Shown in pieces: positions 1 to 5,977 of a DNA stretch of 6,834 nucleotides (position 1 is its first letter; each line of letters opens with the position of its first letter). The stretch is from positions 1-6,834 of the forward strand of contig CAMLOA010000103.1 in NCBI GenBank assembly GCA_946481445.1, given 5' to 3'. The stretch is from an uncultured Devosia sp. (GTDB lineage: Bacteria; Pseudomonadota; Alphaproteobacteria; Rhizobiales; Devosiaceae). A program made the translations under genes and the position numbers. The notes under the pieces were generated by a model that saw only the letters and a program-made list of their open reading frames with translations, was not told where the DNA came from and made no database searches.

Positions 1-260
1 CCTTCCCACTTGTTGGGCGCGGTCTGGACCGCGGTCACCACGTCCTTGCCCACAAAGGCAAGGTTTTCTTCCGTGGCCGAATTGCCCTTGAGTTCGTTGA
101 GCACGCCGCACAGCTTGGTGCCGTCGCCACAGAGCTCGAAGGTGAATGTGGTGCCCCAACGATCCTACCAGACGCCATCGGGCGTGACCTGGCTCTGGGC
201 GATAACCGGGGTGGCGAGCGCCGCAAGGGCGATGGTAGTGGCTGCAAATGCCTTGAACAT
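1..260 (-). pseudogene. DUF2147-like secreted protein gene, interrupted by an in-frame TAG and cut by the window edge
   Basis: The start at 260 follows a good ribosome binding site (GGAGAA, 266-271). The first 21 residues are a clear Sec signal peptide: F-K near the N-terminus, then a hydrophobic Ala/Leu stretch, with cleavage likely after V-I-A. Ten residues later, after T-P-D-G-V-W, comes TAG (165-167). The same frame then stays open to the window edge and reads as a plausible continuation: D-R-W-G-T-T-F-T-F-E-L-C-G-D-G-T-K-L-C-G, then N-E-L-K-G and Q-T-A-P-N-K-W-E-G. The paired L-C-G motifs and the order of the pieces resemble DUF2147 family proteins, small periplasmic proteins of unknown function. 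There is no frameshift, only one stop, so a single substitution (a Tyr, Trp, Lys or Gln codon to TAG) explains it. A sequencing error is equally possible. Family assignment is from memory of motif pattern; the broken frame is seen directly. Confidence 0.7.
165..167 (-). other. In-frame amber stop (TAG) at codon 32 of the DUF2147-like gene
   Basis: The plus strand reads cta at 165-167. In the frame set by the signal peptide this is TAG, with coding-like sequence on both sides. No ATG or GTG with a ribosome binding site is evident just downstream that would allow restart. Confidence 0.85.
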
Positions 261-265
261 GTTCG

Positions 266-271
266 TTCTCC
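266..271 (-). promoter_or_regulatory. Ribosome binding site fixing the start of the DUF2147-like gene
   Basis: GGAGAA on the minus strand, with GGAG seven bases from the ATG at 260. It decides in favour of this start over the longer open frame that reaches back to 434, whose extra residues are not signal-peptide-like. Confidence 0.7.
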
Positions 272-311
272 GCAGGAAATTGGTGTTCATACGGACAAGC
301 CGTACGGTTGG

Positions 312-340
312 ATTTGATTTACCCGCCTTGTGCCAGCCAA
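312..340 (-). promoter_or_regulatory. Possible sigma-70-type promoter for the DUF2147-like gene
   Basis: On the minus strand TTGGCT (335-340) and TCAAAT (312-317) are separated by 17 bases, each matching four of six consensus positions. Transcription would start about 45 bases before the ATG. A small inverted repeat (TGCCA 331-335 / TGGCA 344-348) overlaps the -35 box and could be an operator. Both are short matches in a 200-base gap and may be chance. Apart from these and a CCGTACGG palindrome (300-307), I see nothing in 261-464. Confidence 0.25.
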
Positions 341-464
341 ACGTGGCAGGGATCGGGAGCGTTGCGGGGGTGCGACAATTGTGATCGGCCGGTGCGAGGC
401 CACGGCGCTCTGCTGCTGGCCAAACTACCGCCATACCACAAGAAAAGCGGACGGCTGCCGGGTC

Positions 465-1658
465 TTAGCGCGTAAAGGTGGCGGCGACCTCGATATGGGT
501 CGACCAGACGAACTGGTCCACCGCCACCAGGTTCGCCATGGAATAGCCACTATTGACCAGGGTCGCCGCGTCGCGGGCGAAGGTGCGTGGGTCGCAAGCG
601 ACCATGACGATGGTGCGCACCTTGGACTGGGCCAGTTCACGCACCTGCGCCTCGGCACCGGCGCGGGGTGGATCAAGCACCACGGCCTCATAGGGCAGCT
701 CGAAACGGGTGAGCGGATCGCGGAACAGGTCGCGGCTTTTTGCCGTGACCTCGCGCAGTCCCTTGGCGAAGCGACGGGCCTTGTCGAGCGCGGCAATGGC
801 GGCCTTGTCGCTGTCGGCGGCAAAGACCGGGCGGGTCTCGGCCAGTCGCAGGGCGAACGGGCCGACACCGCAAAACAGATCCGCCACCGTGCGGGCCTTG
901 CCAATGGCGGCCACCACATAATCTCCTAGTGCAGTCTCGGCAGCCTCGGTCGCTTGCAGAAAACCGCCGATGGGCAGTTCCACCTGTGCCCGACCCATGG
1001 CCACCAGTGGCGGCTGGGTCTGAAGGAGCATCTCGCCATTGAGGGCCAGCCGGGCCAGGCCGAAGCGGGCAACGAGCGGGGTCAGCCTGTCGGCCCGCGC
1101 CTGCTTCTTCTCGGTGCGGATAGCGACATCGAGGCCGGTCCGGGTTGCGGTGAAGCTGACATCGGCTTCGCCGACGGCCTCCAGCACGGCGCGGGCAATG
1201 TCGGGCGCCCGGGCCAGCGCCGGCACGAGGATGGGGCAGGCATCGAGATCATGCACCTGGTGGCTGCGCAGGCGCATATAGCCAGCACCCTCGCGGCGGG
1301 CATGGAGGGTGGCCCGGCGGCGCCCTGCCCCGGCAGCGTCGATGAAGCGGGTGACAGTGTGATCGAGCCCGGCAAAGCGCAGCGGCGTTTCGATGAGGCC
1401 GGTCTTGAAGGCGACGTAGCTCTGGCGGTCCATATGCTGGAGCTGGCAGCCGCCGCAGGCGCCGAAATGGGGGCAGAAAGGGGCGATGCGGGCCGGGCTG
1501 GGGGCGAGAATGTCGACCAGGCTGCCGCGCTCACCCTCGGCCTCGATCGCCACCGTTTCGCCGGGCAAAGCCAGCGGCACGAAGACCTTGCGGCCATCGA
1601 TCTCGGCAACACCCTCGCCCTTGTGGCCGAGGCTGGTGATGGTGGTGGTGTGGGTCAT
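465..1658 (-). CDS. Class I SAM-dependent RNA uracil-C5 methyltransferase (RlmD/TrmA family)
   Basis: A 397-residue enzyme expected to methylate C5 of a uridine in rRNA or tRNA using S-adenosylmethionine. An N-terminal TRAM-like RNA-binding domain (about 1-55) contains G-H-K-G-E-G-V-A. The [4Fe-4S] ligands follow: C62, C68, C71 (C-X5-C-X2-C) and C141. The Rossmann SAM site is D-L-F-C-G-V-G-P at 260-267, D-P-P is at 329-331, the catalytic nucleophile is C355 in A-C-D-P-R-T-F-A-R-D, and the general base is probably E390 in H-I-E. All catalytic and cluster residues are present, so it should be active. It is slightly shorter than E. coli RlmD (433). The usual F-x-Q-V-N motif reads F-L-Q-A-T (233-237), which I believe is normal in alphaproteobacteria. 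Whether the target is 23S U1939, another rRNA site or tRNA cannot be told from sequence, so no symbol is given. The Shine-Dalgarno is weak. Its nearest neighbours are a repeat upstream and a broken gene downstream, so it is probably monocistronic. Confidence 0.93.
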   Translation of the reverse strand: MTHTTTITSLGHKGEGVAEIDGRKVFVPLALPGETVAIEAEGERGSLVDILAPSPARIAPFCPHFGACGGCQLQHMDRQSYVAFKTGLIETPLRFAGLDHTVTRFIDAAGAGRRRATLHARREGAGYMRLRSHQVHDLDACPILVPALARAPDIARAVLEAVGEADVSFTATRTGLDVAIRTEKKQARADRLTPLVARFGLARLALNGEMLLQTQPPLVAMGRAQVELPIGGFLQATEAAETALGDYVVAAIGKARTVADLFCGVGPFALRLAETRPVFAADSDKAAIAALDKARRFAKGLREVTAKSRDLFRDPLTRFELPYEAVVLDPPRAGAEAQVRELAQSKVRTIVMVACDPRTFARDAATLVNSGYSMANLVAVDQFVWSTHIEVAATFTR

Positions 1659-1682
1659 GGCGGTCCGGGGCTTGCTGGCGGT

Positions 1683-1711
1683 TCAGTAGCCTGTCCCATC
1701 CGCTGTGCCAA
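1683..1711 (-). promoter_or_regulatory. Weak candidate promoter for the RNA methyltransferase gene
   Basis: On the minus strand TTGGCA (1706-1711, five of six matches to the -35 consensus) lies 17 bases from TACTGA (1683-1688, a poor -10). It is the best pair I can see before the start at 1658, and would give a leader of about 18 bases. It sits between the gene and the repeat element. The weak -10 makes it tentative. Confidence 0.2.
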
Positions 1712-1852
1712 TCTCCCTCTCCCATGGAGGGAGAGGGTGGATCGGCCGCAGAGTGAGGCGGGTGAGCCTGCCGCGCTCACCCATTCTCGGCGCCTGGGGA
1801 AGCGACCCCCATCCGCCCTTCGGGCACCTTCTCCCACAAGGGGAGAAGGACA
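1708..1852. repeat. Composite intergenic hairpin repeat, RIME/REP-like
   Basis: A mosaic of inverted repeats between two same-direction genes. Hairpin 1 is CCCTCTCCC (1715-1723) against GGGAGAGGG (1729-1737): nine perfect pairs and a five-base loop. Hairpin 2 is GGGTGAG (1760-1766) against CTCACCC (1776-1782). A short GCCC/GGGC hairpin lies at 1815-1825. Hairpin 3 is CCTTCTCCC (1827-1835) against GGGAGAAGG (1841-1849), again nine pairs and a five-base loop. The arms of hairpins 1 and 3 differ at one base, so they look like units of one repeat family. The text around hairpin 3 (c-atccgcccttcgggcacc) resembles the dispersed intergenic mosaic elements common in Rhizobium and relatives. The hairpins are seen directly; dispersal through this genome is inferred from known families. 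Confidence 0.7.
1827..1849 (-). terminator. Hairpin just after the dehydrogenase gene, possible terminator or mRNA 3'-end stabiliser
   Basis: A nine-pair stem with a five-base loop begins 18 bases beyond the dehydrogenase stop codon (1868-1870). It has no T-run after it, so it is not a classical intrinsic terminator. REP-like hairpins in this position often protect mRNA 3' ends or assist termination. It is part of the larger repeat. Confidence 0.35.
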
Positions 1853-1867
1853 AGGCCCCAGCCGTGC

Positions 1868-4783
1868 CTATCGGCTCGCCCATTCCAGCAGGCTGGCCAG
1901 GGCGACGAAGGGCACGCCGGCATGTTCGGAAAGGCCCGAGGCGCAGGTGCTGACGGTGGAGACGCCCAAGGTGCAACCGTGCGGAATGTCCTGCTTGGCA
2001 AAACGGGTGGCATGGGCGTTGAGTTCGGGGATGAACAGGCCCTTGTCGCCGGCATAGCCGCAGCAGGTGACCGAGGAGAGAACGGCGACCCGGTCGGCGC
2101 AGGCGCCGGCGATGGCTTCGGTCAAAGGCTGTTCGGCCAGGCGCTGGGCCGAGCAATTGTGATGCACGGCGATGACGGGGAGCTTCTGCGTGATGGTCAG
2201 CCGGGGCAGGACATGGCTGGCGAGAAACTGGGCGGAATCGAGCACCGACGCATCGCCGGGAAAGTCACGCAGATGCTTGGCGCAGGTGGAGGCATCGGTG
2301 ACGATGCCAAGCCGGCCGGCGTCGGACAGGGCCGACAGTTCCTGCTTGAGGGCGCTGCCCACGATTGCCGCCTGTTCCGGAAAACCCTTGGACTGGAAGG
2401 GCTGGCCGCAGCATTGGCCATTGAGGTGATCGGGCACGACGACATCGTAGCCAGCGCGCTCGAGAAGGACGAGCATGGCATCGGGGCCGGGCAACAGGTC
2501 ATGCTCGGTTTTCGGGGCGCCGAACAGGCGGCTGGGGCAGGCCGGGAAATAGACGATGGACGGACGGCCCGATTGAGCGATGGGCACCGGGAAGCCGGTG
2601 CGGCGCGGATCCTGCCGCGTCTCGCGCGCTTTGGGAGCACCGGGGCCATGGCTGAGGGCGCGGGAGACGCGCGGCACGCGCTTGCCACTCAGCCTTCGCG
2701 CTGTTTCGGTGATCGCCTCGACAGCAGGAGCAGGAATGACGGCGCGGGCGGCATCGGCCAGGGCGACGCCACCGCGCATCATGGTTTCGACCGCGCTGCG
2801 ATGATCGGCGGCAAAGCCGGCGACGGACTGGGCCATGCCACCCCTGCGGGTCGCGCGCTGGCCGATGACCATGGTGCCGGTCTCGATACCGACCGGGCAG
2901 CGCAGGGAACAGAGGTTGCAGGCGGCGCAGGTATCGAGGCCGGGATACTGGAAATCGGCATCGAGACGCCTGAGGCGCTCAGGGTCCTCGCCCGAGGCGC
3001 GCAACCGTTCACGCTCGCGGGTGACGGCAATGCGCTGGCGCGGCGTGAGGGTCAGGTGATGGCTGGGGCAGGCCGGTTCGCAGAAGCCGCATTCGATGCA
3101 GAGATCGACCAGTTCATCGGCCAGGGGCATGACCTTGAGGTTCTGGATGTGCACGTTGGGATCGGCATTGAGCAGCACGCCGGGATTGAGCAGGCCCTCG
3201 GGGTCGAACAGGGCCTTGATGCGGTGCATCAGGGCATAGGCCTTGGGTCCCCATTCAGTCTCAACGAATGGGGCGATGGCACGGCCGGTACCATGCTCGG
3301 CCTTGAGCGAGCCGCCATACTGGACCGAGACCAGCTGCGACAGGTCATGGGAGAAGCGATCGAACTTTTCCGCCGATCCCGGCTTGGAAAAGTCGTCGCT
3401 CATCTGGAAATGCAGGTTTCCGGCCAAGGCGTGGCCGAAGATGATGGCATCGTCATAGCCGTGTTCGTCGAGCAACTGGCGCATGTCGATGACGAAATCG
3501 GCGAGGCGCTCGATGGGAGCCGCAACGTCTTCGGTCAGCATCGAGGTGCCCTTGGGGCGCGCGGCCCCGCCCGAGGCGAAGAAGCCCTTGCGGATATCCC
3601 AGAGGGCATGGCTGCGATGCTCGTCGGTGGAAAAATCGACATGGGTGGCGCCGTGGCGGGTGAGCAGGGCCACCGTCTTGTCGGTCTCGACCGTGAGCGT
3701 CTCCGCATCGGGTGCGGTCACGTCGATCAGCACGGCGGGAGAAGTGTCGGTGAGCCAGGGGAGGAGCGGCGCCATAGGCGGCAGGTGTTCCACCGTGGCG
3801 AGGGCGCGGCGCTCGATATATTCGGCAGCGGTGACGCCCGTCGTGACCTGCACCCCGCCATTGGCCATCTCGATGATGGCGCGGCCGGCCGATTGCGGAT
3901 CGGGGAAGGGGACGAGCGCAGTGGCCTTGAAGGGGTGCTCGGGTACGGTGTCATAGGTCACTTCGGAGACGAAGCCGAGCGTGCCTTCGGACCCGACCAT
4001 GAGATGGGTGAGGATGTCGAGCGGGTCGTGGAAATCGACTAGGGCATTGAGCGAATAGCCCACCGTGTTCTTGATGCGGTACTTTTTTCGGATCAGCGCT
4101 ACGAGGTCGGCATCGGCCATGACCTGGTGATGCAGGGCATGGAGGCCATCGAGCATGGTCTTGTGGCTGATGCGGAAGGCGTTGCAGCACTCAGGATCGC
4201 CGGAATCCAGCATGGTCCCGTCGGTCAGCACGATCCTGAGCCGGGCCATGGTGTGATAGGTGTTCTGCGCCACACCACAGCACATGCCCGACGAATTGTT
4301 GTTGACCACGCCGCCGATCTTGCAGGTGGCCTGCGATGCCGGGTCAGGCCCGATCTTGCGGTTGAAGGGCTTGAGTGCCCTGTTGGCCTGGGCGACGACG
4401 ATGGCGGGGCCCAGAGTGATCTGGTCGGCGCCCGGATGGATCTCAAGCTTGCGCCAGCCATCGCCCAGCACAGCCAGGACGCCGTCGGTGACGGCCTGGC
4501 CCGAGAGCGACGTACCGGCGGCGCGGAAGGTGATGGGCAGCTTTTCGGCGCGGGCAGCGGCCATGACGGCGCGCACCTCGTCCTCGGAATTGATGAAGAC
4601 CACCACGGCGGGGATCAGCCGGTAGGAACTGGCATCGCCGCTCCAGGCATAGGTCATCAGCGGATCGGTGTAGATATTGCCGCGCACCTGCCCCTTGAGG
4701 CGGGCGGCAACACGTTCACCGGCCGCCTGCCGCTCGGGCGTGGCGGCTCGGGGCTGGGTAGAGAAGTCAGGGGCGAGCTGCAT
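1868..4783 (-). CDS. FAD and [4Fe-4S] D-lactate dehydrogenase type oxidoreductase (GlcD-GlcF fusion)
   Basis: A 971-residue fused flavoprotein and iron-sulfur protein that should oxidise a D-2-hydroxyacid, most likely D-lactate to pyruvate, passing electrons to the respiratory chain at the inner face of the membrane. The PCMH-type FAD domain (about 50-270) has R-A-A-G-T-S-L-S-G-Q at 87-96. The FAD-oxidase C-terminal domain contains G-H-A-L-A-G-N-L-H-F (H451, H458) and K-A-E-H-G-T-G-R (H497). Two [4Fe-4S] motifs follow: C562-x2-C565-x2-C568-x3-C572-P and C619-x2-C622-x2-C625-x3-C629-P. The C-terminal half has two cysteine-rich CCG motifs (791-793, 907-909) as in GlcF and heterodisulfide reductase subunit B. 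No transmembrane segment is evident. The architecture matches Dld-II-type D-lactate dehydrogenases; relatives such as YdiJ use D-2-hydroxyglutarate, so substrate is uncertain. No lactate permease or GntR regulator is adjacent. The Shine-Dalgarno is weak, but the start places the first conserved block at the usual distance. Confidence 0.9.
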   Translation of the reverse strand: MQLAPDFSTQPRAATPERQAAGERVAARLKGQVRGNIYTDPLMTYAWSGDASSYRLIPAVVVFINSEDEVRAVMAAARAEKLPITFRAAGTSLSGQAVTDGVLAVLGDGWRKLEIHPGADQITLGPAIVVAQANRALKPFNRKIGPDPASQATCKIGGVVNNNSSGMCCGVAQNTYHTMARLRIVLTDGTMLDSGDPECCNAFRISHKTMLDGLHALHHQVMADADLVALIRKKYRIKNTVGYSLNALVDFHDPLDILTHLMVGSEGTLGFVSEVTYDTVPEHPFKATALVPFPDPQSAGRAIIEMANGGVQVTTGVTAAEYIERRALATVEHLPPMAPLLPWLTDTSPAVLIDVTAPDAETLTVETDKTVALLTRHGATHVDFSTDEHRSHALWDIRKGFFASGGAARPKGTSMLTEDVAAPIERLADFVIDMRQLLDEHGYDDAIIFGHALAGNLHFQMSDDFSKPGSAEKFDRFSHDLSQLVSVQYGGSLKAEHGTGRAIAPFVETEWGPKAYALMHRIKALFDPEGLLNPGVLLNADPNVHIQNLKVMPLADELVDLCIECGFCEPACPSHHLTLTPRQRIAVTRERERLRASGEDPERLRRLDADFQYPGLDTCAACNLCSLRCPVGIETGTMVIGQRATRRGGMAQSVAGFAADHRSAVETMMRGGVALADAARAVIPAPAVEAITETARRLSGKRVPRVSRALSHGPGAPKARETRQDPRRTGFPVPIAQSGRPSIVYFPACPSRLFGAPKTEHDLLPGPDAMLVLLERAGYDVVVPDHLNGQCCGQPFQSKGFPEQAAIVGSALKQELSALSDAGRLGIVTDASTCAKHLRDFPGDASVLDSAQFLASHVLPRLTITQKLPVIAVHHNCSAQRLAEQPLTEAIAGACADRVAVLSSVTCCGYAGDKGLFIPELNAHATRFAKQDIPHGCTLGVSTVSTCASGLSEHAGVPFVALASLLEWASR

Positions 4784-4859
4784 GGTCGGATGCTAACATG
4801 TCAGTTTGGGACCGCGAAGAGGCCTTGTGTTTGGCGTCCAACCGTCCGCATCATGCGAC
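4784..4859. promoter_or_regulatory. Region between the divergent dehydrogenase start and the AraC remnant
   Basis: Seventy-six non-coding bases separate the dehydrogenase start (4783, minus) from the former start codon of the AraC remnant (4860, plus). The dehydrogenase promoter should lie here or within the remnant, but I cannot identify convincing -35 and -10 boxes. A small imperfect palindrome centred on ACATGT (4797-4802) and a TTGG-cgt-CCAA dyad (4831-4841) are the only symmetrical elements, and either could be chance. Confidence 0.35.
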
Positions 4860-5041
4860 ATGGATGTCACTCTGTACAAGTCCGGACCTGCGCTTTCGGA
4901 CTGTATTGAGTCGATTGTGCATTTCTCCGGTTACGATCCGGCCTGGGGTTCGGCTGGGCGGCACTCAGCGTGGGCGTGCTGGCGCTGTTCGAGCGGCGGC
5001 CGCTAGGCTACTCCCTCATAATGGTGGCTACCTCACGGTGA
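4860..5041 (+). pseudogene. Collapsed AraC-DUF1761 duplicate: AraC 5' end fused to a DUF1761 fragment
   Basis: From ATG 4860 the first 28 codons (4860-4943) match the start of the intact AraC-type gene at 5083: 18 of 28 residues are identical, including M-D-V-T-L, L-S-D-C and H-F-S-G-Y. The sequence then jumps to the 3' part of a DUF1761 gene: 4952-5041 aligns with 6248-6338 at 80 of 90 bases plus a one-base deletion, including a 23-base identical run ending at the G-R-R-P-L-equivalent codons. The DUF1761 piece covers residues about 90-120 of the intact protein. It is out of frame with the AraC piece, and the joined AraC frame stops at TAG 5004-5006. In the DUF1761 frame the missing base in the L-I-N-G-G-Y codons causes a second break. 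Neither part can encode a working product. It is best explained as the upstream copy of a tandem regulator-membrane protein pair after loss of the middle (most of AraC plus most of DUF1761). Confidence 0.85.
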
Positions 5042-5082
5042 AGGGGCTTGCCAGAGCCGCCATGGCGGGGGTTTGCTGAGGC
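5042..5082 (+). promoter_or_regulatory. Leader of the intact AraC-type gene
   Basis: A 41-base stretch between the DUF1761 remnant and the AraC start. It contains GGGGG at 5067-5071 and TGAGGC just before ATG 5083. The 17 bases before the ATG match the leader of the DUF1761 gene (5961-5977) at 12 positions. The heptamer ATGGCGG (5062-5068) also occurs at the very end of the intact DUF1761 gene (6370-6376), so this may be the last trace of the old DUF1761 3' end. No clear promoter is visible. Confidence 0.3.
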
Positions 5083-5946
5083 ATGGACGTGACGCTGCAC
5101 CGACCGGGGCCCCATTTGAGCGACTGTGTCGCCGCCATGATCCATTTCTCCGGCTACCTGCCCGCCCACCAGCGGGAGAAGTTGCTGCCCGATGGGCAGA
5201 TGGAGCTGGTGATCGACCTCACCGACCGGCCGAAACGGCTGTTTCGCGATGAAACCAGCTCCGCCGGGGACGACTTCCGCCGGGCCTGGATTTCGGGCGT
5301 GCATGAACGGCCCATCGTGATCGAGGCCCAGCCGATGGCCGCCATGCTGGTGGTGGCCTTCACCCCGGGCGGTGCACTGCCCTTCCTGCGGGAACAGGCG
5401 CATGCCCTGGCGGGGCGGGTCCTGGAACTGGACGCCGTCCTTGGCGGCGGCGCGGGCAGCCTGCGCGACCGGGTGCTGTCGGGGCGCAACCCGGCCGAGA
5501 TGTTTGCCCTGGCCGAAGGCTGGCTGCTGGAGCGCAGCGGCGGGCCGGCGCGACGCGACGCCCTGCTCGTGCACCTTGTTGGTCGAATCGAGGCGGGTGC
5601 CGGGCCGATCCGGTCACTTGTTGCCGAGACCGGCCGTTCGGAACGGCATATCCAGATGCTGGCGCAAAGCTGGCTGGGCACGAGCCTGAAGGGCTATGCG
5701 CGCATGCGGCGGTTCCAGCGGGTGCTGCGGGCGGTCCGCCCTGGGGCGGGACCGGATTGGGCCGATCTCGCCAATGCCGAGGGCTATTTCGACCAGCCGC
5801 ACCTGCATCATGACTTCGTTGCTTTCGCGGGCATGACGCCGGGCACGTTTGCCGCCCGCTATGCCGGCGCCACGGACTTCCTCCCAATCGTCGCACCGGC
5901 CGATTGCGGATTTCTACAAGACCGCGAGAATGCCGTTCCGGCATGA
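5083..5946 (+). CDS. AraC-family transcriptional regulator with DUF6597-like N-terminal domain
   Basis: A 287-residue cytoplasmic DNA-binding regulator. The N-terminal domain (about 1-110) has the P-D-G block (36-38) followed by M-E-L-V-I-D-L, as in DUF6597 AraC-type factors; its ligand is unknown. The C-terminal AraC/XylS domain (about 165-258) shows both helix-turn-helix units: L-V-A-E-T-G-R-S-E-R-H-I-Q (179-191) leading to the Y-A-R-M-R-R-F-Q-R helix, and G-Y-F-D-Q-P-H-L (234-241) followed by F-A-G-M-T-P-G-T-F. These match the family pattern well, so DNA binding is likely intact. A tail of about 30 residues beyond the domain is unremarkable. The start is supported by the paralogous remnant upstream, which begins with the same M-D-V-T-L. 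The DUF1761 gene follows after 31 bases and is probably co-transcribed and a possible target. Family is confident; effector and regulon are unknown. Confidence 0.88.
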   Translation: MDVTLHRPGPHLSDCVAAMIHFSGYLPAHQREKLLPDGQMELVIDLTDRPKRLFRDETSSAGDDFRRAWISGVHERPIVIEAQPMAAMLVVAFTPGGALPFLREQAHALAGRVLELDAVLGGGAGSLRDRVLSGRNPAEMFALAEGWLLERSGGPARRDALLVHLVGRIEAGAGPIRSLVAETGRSERHIQMLAQSWLGTSLKGYARMRRFQRVLRAVRPGAGPDWADLANAEGYFDQPHLHHDFVAFAGMTPGTFAARYAGATDFLPIVAPADCGFLQDRENAVPA

Positions 5947-5961
5947 TCGCGTCACGTCAAC

Positions 5962-5968
5962 GGGGGAG
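5962..5968 (+). promoter_or_regulatory. Ribosome binding site of the DUF1761 gene
   Basis: GGGGGAG ends nine bases before ATG 5978. It is strong and is placed in the 31-base gap after the AraC stop, so the gene can be translated independently from a shared message. Confidence 0.6.
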
Positions 5969-5977
5969 ATTTGAGGC

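Noticed and set aside
233..434. An N-terminal extension of the DUF2147-like gene back to an ATG at 434
   Set aside because: The start at 260 has a good ribosome binding site and gives a proper signal peptide, which the extension would bury.
700..960. The methyltransferase F-L-Q-A-T motif in place of F-x-Q-V-N
   Set aside because: All catalytic and cluster residues are present, and this variation is, as far as I recall, common in alphaproteobacterial members, so it is not evidence of lost function.
1082..1612. A 176-codon minus-strand frame within the methyltransferase gene
   Set aside because: It is an out-of-frame shadow, Ser/Pro/Arg-rich, of the gene that carries the Fe-S and SAM motifs.
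954..2057. A 367-codon plus-strand frame across the methyltransferase gene, the repeat and the dehydrogenase 3' end
   Set aside because: It spans two real genes on the opposite strand and a hairpin repeat, and shows no family motif.
1922..4042. A 706-codon open frame on the plus strand, antisense to the dehydrogenase gene
   Set aside because: It lies wholly opposite a gene with clear flavin and iron-sulfur motifs. Its composition is Gly/Asp/Ala-rich with no recognisable domain, as expected for the antisense of a GC-rich gene.
4806..5006. A 66-codon frame that could be called a small gene
   Set aside because: Its middle is the start of an AraC gene and its end is a DUF1761 fragment read in the wrong frame, so it is a by-product of the deletion junction.
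4798..5079. A 93-codon frame covering the remnant
   Set aside because: It reads the AraC part out of frame and only briefly enters the DUF1761 frame (N-G-G-Y-L-T-V) because of the one-base deletion.
5008..5574. A 188-codon minus-strand frame opposite the AraC gene
   Set aside because: It is antisense to a gene with a complete AraC DNA-binding domain and has no motif of its own.
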